DNA of 64,000 bases from Anaerolineae bacterium (GTDB lineage Bacteria > Chloroflexota > Anaerolineae > Aggregatilineales > JAFGMM01). Positions within the stretch are counted from its first letter, which is position 1, and the number at the start of each line of letters is the position of its first letter. The notes under the pieces are model-generated. The model did no database searches, had not been told where the DNA came from, and worked only from the letters and a program-made list of their open reading frames with translations. The DNA lies in contig JAOSJO010000022.1 of NCBI GenBank assembly GCA_027494055.1, positions 62,001-126,000 of the forward strand. Reading direction: 5' to 3'. Position numbers and translations under genes: made by a program. Shown here piece by piece: positions 58,244 to 64,000 of this stretch.

Positions 58244-58956
58244 GTCACCGCCTCGACCGCGCCGACAAAGCGGTACCCCTGGCCCGGCACGGTTTCAATG
58301 TAGCGTGGTCGGTTCGGGTCGTCGCCCAGGGCGCGGCGCAACTCGGCGATGCGCGTATCGACGGCGCGCGTGCCCGCCGGGTAGTCCCAACCCCACACCG
58401 CGTCGAGCAGCCGCTCGCGCGTGATGAGTTCGTCGGGGTGGGTCATCAGGTATTCGAGCAGCGCCACCGCCTTCGGCGTCAGCGCCACCTCCCGCGCCTG
58501 GAGCAGCGCGCGGCGGCTCGACCGGTCAAGCACCAGGTCGCCACAGGCCAGGCGCTGCGCGCTGGAGAGCGGGCGCTTGCCGGGCCGGGCGCGGCGCATC
58601 ACGGCGCGCACCCGCGCCACCAGCTCGTGCGGGTCGAACGGCTTGTTCAGGTAGTCGTCCGCGCCCTCTTCCAGCGCCATCGCGCGCTCGGTCGATTCGC
58701 CGACCTGGGTCAGCAGGATGACGGGCGTCCAGTTGTCGGCCTTGCGCAGCCGGCGCAGCACCTCGCGCCCGTCCATGCGGGGCATGAGCACATCCATGAC
58801 GATCAGGTCGGGCGAGAAGCCGCCGATCTGGCCCAGCGCCTCCTCCCCGTCCGAAGCGACCGCGACCGTAAAGCCAGACCGCTCCAAAAACGGGGCCAGG
58901 TTGCTGGTGATCGCCGCCTCATCGTCAACCAACAGGACACGCGGTTTCGTCTTCAC
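58240..58956 (-). CDS. OmpR-family response regulator
   Basis: 238 residues. Receiver domain (1-120) with the acidic pair DDE, the phospho-acceptor Asp in IVMDVLMPRMDG, and the conserved K in LNKPFDPHEL; the OmpR/PhoB winged helix is C-terminal (ALLEYLMTHPDELITRERLL ... VDTRIAELRRALGDDP). Partner of the adjacent kinase; the targets are unknown. Confidence 0.95.
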   Translation of the reverse strand: MKTKPRVLLVDDEAAITSNLAPFLERSGFTVAVASDGEEALGQIGGFSPDLIVMDVLMPRMDGREVLRRLRKADNWTPVILLTQVGESTERAMALEEGADDYLNKPFDPHELVARVRAVMRRARPGKRPLSSAQRLACGDLVLDRSSRRALLQAREVALTPKAVALLEYLMTHPDELITRERLLDAVWGWDYPAGTRAVDTRIAELRRALGDDPNRPRYIETVPGQGYRFVGAVEAVT

Positions 58957-59039
58957 CTGACGCCTCTCCTCCGAGGGCCACGCCTCCCGCCCTCACACGA
59001 TACGACGCCCCTAGCTTAACACGGCCATGCCGCCTGACG

Positions 59040-59951
59040 CTATTGCCGGCCGGCCGCGCTGGCGCGCGCCGCGTCCGCCAGGGGCTTCAGCAGGTCAAAC
59101 ACCTCGCGGTCTTCCCCGCCCGCCTCGCCCACGCGCAGCCGCACCCATACGATGTCGCGCTCCTGGTTGAGACGGTCGAGCGCCTGCCATTCCTCGCGGA
59201 ACCGGACCGGTTTCCCGTCGGTCTTCCTGATCCAGCCGGTCTTGCGCCAGCCTTCCACCCACTTCGTGATGCTGTCGTGCAGGTAGCTGTTGTTGCTGAA
59301 AACATACGCCCGCTCGCCCGGCGCAACGTGCGCCAGCGCCGCGCACGCGGCCTTCAGTGCGAGATGGTTGGCCGTGATGCTGGTAAAGCCGCCGCGCAGG
59401 TAGTCCACGTCGCCACTCCGGACGATGCCCGCCGCCCAGCCGCCCGCGCCCCGGCGGCTGCCGGAAGGGCCGGCGATGCGCAGGTACACGCGCGTCGCCT
59501 CTGCGCCAGCGGCGTGGGCCGCGCGCGGTATCGCCTTGCGGGCCAGGCGGTCCACCCGCTCGTTGTATTCGTCGCCGGCGTGCCCCTGACCCAGCGCCAG
59601 TTGATCTGGTGCCGGCGCCGCAGCGCGTCGAGCGTTTCCCACAGGTCCCGGTTCTTGACGTCGCGCCAGTTCCGCGCCACCCAACCGTCGATCCACTGCG
59701 TGATGCCCTTGCGGAGGTACTCCGAGGTCGGTGTAGAGGTCGATGGCGCGCGCCCCTTCGAGCGCCTTGAGCGCCTCAATCGCCGCGGTCAGCTCCATGC
59801 GGTTGTTGGTGGTGTCGGGGTTCCCGCCGCAGGCCTGCCGCTCTTTGCCGCTCGCGGCGTCGATCAGGATGTAGGCCCACCCACCTGGGCCGGGGTTCGG
59901 ATCGCACCCGCCGTCGGTATAGATGCGGACTTGAGCGCGCCGGTCAGACAT
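59040..59951 (-). CDS. Ribonuclease HI with a second, degenerate RNase H domain (two compensating indels)
   Basis: About 303 residues. Domain 1 (about 1-150) is canonical RNase [17 protein letters not shown] holds the first catalytic Asp (13), [11 protein letters not shown] the Glu (53), [16 protein letters not shown] the Asp (75) and NERVDRLAR the last Asp. Frame breaks at 59726-59727 (one extra) and 59583-59586 (one too few) cancel each other. Domain 2 (about 155-290) repeats the fold: [11 protein letters not shown], a [17 protein letters not shown] segment parallel to [15 protein letters not shown], and [11 protein letters not shown], but the acids are replaced (N for D at SNNS, no acid at the first strand). 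Domain 2 is probably catalytically dead, perhaps for binding. RNase H removes RNA from RNA-DNA hybrids. Confidence 0.82.
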   Translation of the reverse strand: MSDRRAQVRIYTDGGCDPNPGPGGWAYILIDAASGKERQACGGNPDTTNNRMELTAAIEALKALEGARAIDLYTDLGVPPQGHHAVDRRLGGAELARRQEPGPVGNARRAAAPAPDQLALGQGHAGDEYNERVDRLARKAIPRAAHAAGAEATRVYLRIAGPSGSRRGAGGWAAGIVRSGDVDYLRGGFTSITANHLALKAACAALAHVAPGERAYVFSNNSYLHDSITKWVEGWRKTGWIRKTDGKPVRFREEWQALDRLNQERDIVWVRLRVGEAGGEDREVFDLLKPLADAARASAAGRQ

Positions 59952-59976
59952 GCGCTATCCCCTCACTGGCGTAAAC

Positions 59977-60000
59977 AGGGCACGGCGCGCGCCGTGCCCT
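59977..60000 (+). repeat. AGGGCACGGCGC palindrome
   Basis: Arms AGGGCACGGCGC and GCGCCGTGCCCT, perfect, 26 bases upstream of the RNase H start. Member of the GGGGCAC palindrome family; also lies beyond the 3-prime end of the small winged-helix-like gene, which it may terminate. Confidence 0.65.
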
Positions 60001-60046
60001 CCCATTCTATTGCAGATGGCCCGCTGAACGCGAGTCGCGCCCCCGG

Positions 60047-60330
60047 CTACCCTCCGGCCCGGCGGAGCCGCTGCGGGCGGGATTGCGGCACGCGCTCGAT
60101 CAGGCCGCGCGCTTCCAGGTCCAGCTTCACCGTGGTCACATGCCAGCCCACTGAGCCGTCGAAGTCGCCGGCCAGCGCCGCATCGACCGCCGGTATCAGG
60201 TCGGCAAACGTCATCTCGCCGCCGGCCAGCGCCGCAGAATCGCCGCCTTGATGGTCTCATACTTATCCCTGCTGATGTTGACGCCGGCCTTGCCCGGCTG
60301 TGGGTGCAGCGTCATGATCTTTTCGCCCAT
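60047..60330 (-). CDS. Small winged-helix-like protein (DUF6958-like), one indel
   Basis: 94 residues, found by reading across an indel; the open frames on each side are too short to stand out. ATG 60330 with GGAGAGG upstream. The start reads MTLHPQPGKAGVNISRDKYE; a missing G near 60236 leads to ILAALAGGEMTFADLIPAV and FDGSVGWHVTTVKLDLEARG, LIERVPQSRPQRLRR. The ARGLIERVP ending looks like a DNA-binding winged helix. I recall similar small proteins of the DUF6958 type with unknown function, but I could not verify this. It lies between the RNase H and a membrane protein gene. Confidence 0.65.
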
Positions 60331-60413
60331 CGTCGCCTCTCCATTTGACCAAACGTTTGCCTGCTATTATGGGCCACCTCGCTGAGCGCGCCCACCCCGG
60401 CCTACCGCAAGAC

Positions 60414-63128
60414 CTACGGTTCGGCCACCGGGACGAGGACCGCGTCGTCCTGGCGGCGCGCGCCGTCAGCCGCGCGCGCTTCGAGCCGCGTCACCGTCGC
60501 CGGGTCGTAGAGGCCAACCGCCAGCGTCAGCGGCCCCTCGGCCTCCCGGTCGAGCGGGATCGTCGCGGCGTCCGGAATGGCCTGCCCCGGCAGCCACAGG
60601 CGCGTGGGATAGTCGCCGCCGCGCGGCGGGCGGTCGCCCTGCCCGACGCGCGCGCCCCCGGCATCGAGCACGTGGAGGAAGACGGTGTAATTGACCGGAA
60701 CCGGCGCGTCCGCCTGCCAGCAGAGCTGGGCGTGGACCGTGTCGCCCTCGCGCCGCGCCGTCGCGCTCAGGAGGCGGATCGCCCCGCCGAACGTGGTCGC
60801 CTCGCCCTCGTCGAACGCGCCCGCGCCCGCCCACGCCCCGGTCACGCGGAGCGCCGCCAGCGGCACGGCCTCGCCAAGCCGCGCCCCCGTCTCCGCGTCG
60901 AACAGGCCCGCCGTGAGGTTCCCCACGACCGGCGGCGCGTCCGGCGGGATTTCGAGACGGTGCGTGTCCACCACGTAGCGGTCAGGGTCCCACCGCGTGG
61001 TGGGGGCGCTGCCGGGCATCTCCAGCGTGGAGTTGGCCCACGTCTCGCCGCCGGTCAGGCTGTCCCAGTGCACGAACGGGCGGTAGTTGCGCGCGAGCGG
61101 GCGCAGCGCGCGCCAGTAGAGGCGCACCGTCACCGCGTCCCCCTGCGCGGCCTCGGCCCGGTCCAGGTCGTAGCCGAGCAGCTCGACCTCACCGCCGAGC
61201 GCGGCGTGTACGGGGTGCTGCATCCCCGCCGGCGCGGACGGGTCGGAGTGCGGGCGGAACCAGTCGGTGTGCGGGATGACGACCAGTTGGTTGAGCGCCG
61301 TGGCCGCCAGGATTGTCACGCCCAGGACGAGCGCCACGCGCGCCGGCAGCGCGTCCCCCGCGTGGGCGTGGTCGCGTTCCTGCGCGTCAGCATCGACCGC
61401 GCCCCTCTTGCGCCGCAGCGCCCACGCACCCAGCCCGATACACGCCGCCAGCGCCGCCGCGCTCACCAGAGCCGCCGCTGTCTGCGCCGGCGTCCCGCCA
61501 TACCAGGCCTCCACGCGGCGCGGCGCTCTCGAGGCCGGCACGTCGAGCGCGATCAGCCCCGCCGGCCCGGCGGGGCGCACCGCGACCGGCGCGCCATCGA
61601 CTGCGGCGCGCCATCCAGGGAAGTAGAACTGCCGCAGCCGCAGCGTGAACCCCGCGCCCGGCCCCAGCACAATCGCGCCGTCGTCGCCGTCCAGCGACAC
61701 CCCCGCCGGCACGGAGTCTTCGTCCACGGCGACGCGCCAGCCCATCGAGCGGTAGGCCTCGAGGTCGGGCGGCGCGTCGTGCGGCGGCGGCGCCTCGACC
61801 AGCGCGGCAGGTACTCGTCGGCGCTCACCGTGCCGAGCGCGCCGCTCTCCAGCTCGTATGCAATCGCAGAGGCTGGCGTCACGTCGTCGAACTGGAGGAA
61901 CGGCTGAATCGGGTAGAGGTAGACCAGCGCGAGCGCAAAGACCAGCAGCAGCCCCGCCCCCCAGCCCCACGCCGCGCCACCGGGCCGGGAGCAGCATCAG
62001 CGAGGCCGCCGCCGCCGGCGGGAGACAGACCTCCGCCACGCCGATCAGCCGCCACGGGAACGCGACCAGGCTCCCCAGCGGCAGCGCCCGCCAGACCGTT
62101 TCGGCGGCGGGCAACACCATGAGCACGCAGACGAGCAGCCCCGCCACGCCGAGGATCACGTGCGCCCGCGCGCGGCGGCTCAGCCCATAGCGCGGGTGCA
62201 GCGCCGCCAGCCCCAGCAACGCGAGGACGACCTGCGCCGTGCCGAGGTTGTGCGGCATCGGCGGGTTGAGCGCGGCGCGGTCCAGCGCGGGCGAGGGCGC
62301 GAGCAACTCGTCCAGCGCGACGAAGTTGAGCGACACGTTGAACATGCCGCGCTCGATGGCCGCGATGTTGGTGTGCGGCAACTCGGCAAGCGCCGGGACC
62401 CAGAAGACCGCCGCCAGCGCCAGGCCGAGCGCCAGCCCGCCGACGCCCGCCGCCAGGCTGCGGGCGCGGAACCTGGGACGCGCGCCCTCCGCGCCCAGCG
62501 GCGCGAGCAGCGCATACGCGGCGGCGAACGGCGCGAAGAGGAACGCGGTGGGGTGGTGGACGAGTATCAGCGCGGCGAAGGCGACCCCGACCCCCGCCGC
62601 CCGCGCCGGGGAGGGCCGGCGCACGGCCCGCGCCAGCGCCCAGAGCGCCCAGGGCATCAGCCCCATCGCCACGAACTGCGCGAGGTTGCCCTGCACCCAC
62701 AGTTCGCGGAAGCGGAACGGCGCGTAAGCGTAGACCGCCGCCCCCAGGAGCGCGGGCAGCGTGGGGAGGAAGGCGCGCACGAAGAGGTACGCGCCAGCGG
62801 CGTAGAGCGCCAGCCCCACCGCCTGCAGGAGGAGCATCGCCGTCACGGGCGCGACGCCGAAGTTGACCAGCAACCCTCCCGCGATGTGCACCCCCGGCGC
62901 GTAGAAGTTGTGGATGGGGTAGCCGTAACCCAGGTGCAGGTGCGGCCCCCAGCGCGGCCAGAGATAGCCAGCGCGCAGGTTGAGTGCGGCGCTCACCGTG
63001 CGGTGCAGGTGCACCTGCCCGTCGGCGGTGGGCGCAAGGCCGCCGGCCAGCGTGGGCAGGAGCGCCGGCAGGATCAGCAGCGCCGCCAGGAGGAGAGCCA
63101 GAGTCACTTGAGATCGCAGTCGTGACAT
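60414..63128 (-). CDS. Large YfhO-like membrane protein (two compensating indels)
   Basis: About 904 residues. About twelve N-terminal hydrophobic helices (LALLLAALLILPALLPTL first), a further membrane segment near residue 550, then soluble C-terminal domains with FPGWRAAVDGAPV and repeated Ig-like strands (GLYDPATVTRLEAR). The FPGW(R/K)...DG motif is typical of YfhO-like membrane proteins, thought to handle lipid-linked sugars. Frame breaks at 61957-61962 (one extra) and 61805-61806 (one too few) leave about 155 bases out of frame; correcting them gives LLLVFALALVYLYPIQPFLQ and DVTPASAIAYELES. ATG 63128. Function not proven. Confidence 0.78.
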   Translation of the reverse strand: MSRLRSQVTLALLLAALLILPALLPTLAGGLAPTADGQVHLHRTVSAALNLRAGYLWPRWGPHLHLGYGYPIHNFYAPGVHIAGGLLVNFGVAPVTAMLLLQAVGLALYAAGAYLFVRAFLPTLPALLGAAVYAYAPFRFRELWVQGNLAQFVAMGLMPWALWALARAVRRPSPARAAGVGVAFAALILVHHPTAFLFAPFAAAYALLAPLGAEGARPRFRARSLAAGVGGLALGLALAAVFWVPALAELPHTNIAAIERGMFNVSLNFVALDELLAPSPALDRAALNPPMPHNLGTAQVVLALLGLAALHPRYGLSRRARAHVILGVAGLLVCVLMVLPAAETVWRALPLGSLVAFPWRLIGVAEVCLPPAAAASLMLLPARWRGVGLGGGAAAGLCARAGLPLPDSAVPPVRRRDASLCDCIRAGERRARHGERRRVPAALVEAPPPHDAPPDLEAYRSMGWRVAVDEDSVPAGVSLDGDDGAIVLGPGAGFTLRLRQFYFPGWRAAVDGAPVAVRPAGPAGLIALDVPASRAPRRVEAWYGGTPAQTAAALVSAAALAACIGLGAWALRRKRGAVDADAQERDHAHAGDALPARVALVLGVTILAATALNQLVVIPHTDWFRPHSDPSAPAGMQHPVHAALGGEVELLGYDLDRAEAAQGDAVTVRLYWRALRPLARNYRPFVHWDSLTGGETWANSTLEMPGSAPTTRWDPDRYVVDTHRLEIPPDAPPVVGNLTAGLFDAETGARLGEAVPLAALRVTGAWAGAGAFDEGEATTFGGAIRLLSATARREGDTVHAQLCWQADAPVPVNYTVFLHVLDAGGARVGQGDRPPRGGDYPTRLWLPGQAIPDAATIPLDREAEGPLTLAVGLYDPATVTRLEARAADGARRQDDAVLVPVAEP

Positions 63129-63137
63129 GAACGACCT

Positions 63138-63158
63138 GGGCGACCCGCCGGGTCGCCC
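63138..63158 (+). repeat. GGGCGACCC palindrome
   Basis: Arms GGGCGACCCG and CGGGTCGCCC around a central C, just before CTACTG, a close relative of the GGGCGAACC palindromes. It lies between the YfhO-like gene's start and the ABC-F gene's 3-prime end. Confidence 0.65.
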
Positions 63159-63190
63159 CTACTGCATTGTCCCGCGCTCCGGGGATTGTA

Positions 63191-64000
63191 TCACACGCGG
63201 CTCGCTTCCCCCGCCGCCTCCAGGTAGTCCGTATACCCGCCCTCGAAGGCGCGCAGTTGCCCGCCGTCCAGTTCGACTACCCGGTCTACCATGCGGTCCA
63301 GGAAGTAGCGGTCGTGCGAGATGGCGAGGACCGCCCCCTCGAATTCGTCCAGCGCGCTCTCCAGCGCCTCCACGGAGGGGATGTCCAGGTTGTTGGTCGG
63401 CTCGTCGAGCAGGAGCAGGTTGGGCTTTGCCAGCATCAGCGACAGCAGTTGCAGCCGGCTGCGTTCGCCGCCGCTGAGCGTGCCAATGGGCTGCCGCACC
63501 TGCTCGTAGGTGAACAGAAACTTGATGAGCAACGTCACCGCGCCGCTCTCGCTCATGGGCTGCGCGTCGCGGACGAGGTCGAGCGGCGTGCGGTCGAGCC
63601 AGGCGTCGAGCGTCTGGTGTTCCTGCGCGTAATAGCCGACGCGCACGCTCGGCCCGATGGCGACCTCACCCGCCAGCGGAATCAACTCGCCCAGGATCAG
63701 GCGGAAGAGCACCGACTTGCCCGCGCCGTTGGGGCCGATCAGTCCCACGCGCTCGCCGTGCCGCAGCAGGAAGTCCAGGTCCACGAAGAGCAGGTCGTCA
63801 TCGAAGCCCATCGCCAGCTTCTTGATTTCGAGCACCTTGTCGCTGCCGCGCCAGCCCTTCAGCGCCTGCAGGTCCATCTTGCGGCGCTCGCGCACCGCCT
63901 CGATGATCTCGCCGTTGGCCTCCATGCGCTCCAGCATCTTGCGCCGGCTGCGCGCCTGCCGGATGTGGCGCTCGTTCACCACCAGGCTCGCCCAGTGCTC
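63191..64000 (-). CDS. ABC-F ATPase, C-terminal part
   Basis: Gene runs off the right edge (starts beyond 64000). About 270 residues: the end of the first domain linker and the complete second ATPase domain. Walker A GLIGPNGAGKSVLF, signature LSGGERSRLQLL, Walker B LLLLDEPTNNLD and the H-loop ISHDRYFL are present. No membrane domain. ABC-F proteins act on the ribosome in translation, stress or antibiotic protection; the subfamily cannot be set without the N-terminal half. Confidence 0.9.
   Translation of the reverse strand, partial: EHWASLVVNERHIRQARSRRKMLERMEANGEIIEAVRERRKMDLQALKGWRGSDKVLEIKKLAMGFDDDLLFVDLDFLLRHGERVGLIGPNGAGKSVLFRLILGELIPLAGEVAIGPSVRVGYYAQEHQTLDAWLDRTPLDLVRDAQPMSESGAVTLLIKFLFTYEQVRQPIGTLSGGERSRLQLLSLMLAKPNLLLLDEPTNNLDIPSVEALESALDEFEGAVLAISHDRYFLDRMVDRVVELDGGQLRAFEGGYTDYLEAAGEASRV

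Noticed and set aside
1..64000. tRNA, rRNA or CRISPR
   Set aside because: No tRNA cloverleaf, rRNA segment or regularly spaced identical repeats with unique spacers were seen.

Overview
The window is high-GC bacterial DNA from what looks like a Chloroflexota (Anaerolineae-like) chromosome. The evidence is indirect: the make-up of the cell-wall/division cluster, a MurG with GGTGGG in place of GGTGGH, a T-box leader on an archaeal-type aspartyl-tRNA synthetase, secreted beta-propeller, VIT-VWA and SH3b proteins, and intergenic spaces packed with palindromic repeats. No 16S or other phylogenetic marker was available for comparison, so the assignment is inference.

Layout. (1) 1-19685, plus strand: a division and cell-wall (dcw) cluster, ftsI/PBP (partial), a Qnr-like pentapeptide-repeat gene, murF, mraY, murD, a secreted 14-blade WD40 protein, ftsW, murG, cvpA-like, murC, murB, ddl, an AT-richer two-gene module (three-Cys-motif partner TcmP plus a Gp37/Gp68-DUF5131 protein), ftsQ, ftsA and ftsZ. 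murE is absent. (2) 19686-26026: two paralogous peptide-type binding proteins flanking one pair of ABC permeases, with no ATPase gene. (3) 26459-30829: an SMP-30-like lactonase, a secreted VIT-VWA protein and a lipoprotein. (4) 30862-48384, mostly minus strand: HD phosphohydrolase, URO-D-like protein, acetyltransferase, two PfkB kinases, a glycosyltransferase, a secreted CAP/SH3b protein (plus strand), a CNNM/CBS membrane protein, a GH29 fucosidase, two sugar-nucleotide epimerases/dehydratases, and a GntR - fused E1 alpha/beta - E2 2-oxoacid dehydrogenase operon. (5) 48537-50796, plus strand: a T-box leader, aspS and a small conserved gene. (6) 50985-64000: membrane glycosyltransferase-like proteins, a DUF4870-like protein, lspA with a DksA/TraR-type gene, an SH3b lipoprotein, a SIMPL protein, a two-component pair, a double RNase H, a small winged-helix-like gene that is hidden by an indel, a large YfhO-like membrane protein and a partial ABC-F ATPase.

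Sequence quality matters here. About 43 single-base indels, mostly in C/G homopolymers, break 26 genes, including essential ones (mraY, murD, ftsW, murG, murC, ftsQ, ftsA, aspS). In most cases the reading resumes in another frame exactly where the family alignment predicts, so these genes are annotated as single coding regions and the break is described. Sequencing or assembly error is the simplest explanation.

The most unusual signals are: three ~150-bp elements with matching ends and two hairpins each, whose stems differ between copies yet stay complementary; a palindromic repeat inside the murD reading frame that also occurs between genes; the tcmP/DUF5131 module inside the dcw cluster; an Asp-type T-box before an archaeal-type AspRS; a GntR promoter with a perfect palindrome laid over its -10; and an RNase HI fused to a second RNase H-like domain that appears to have lost its catalytic acids.
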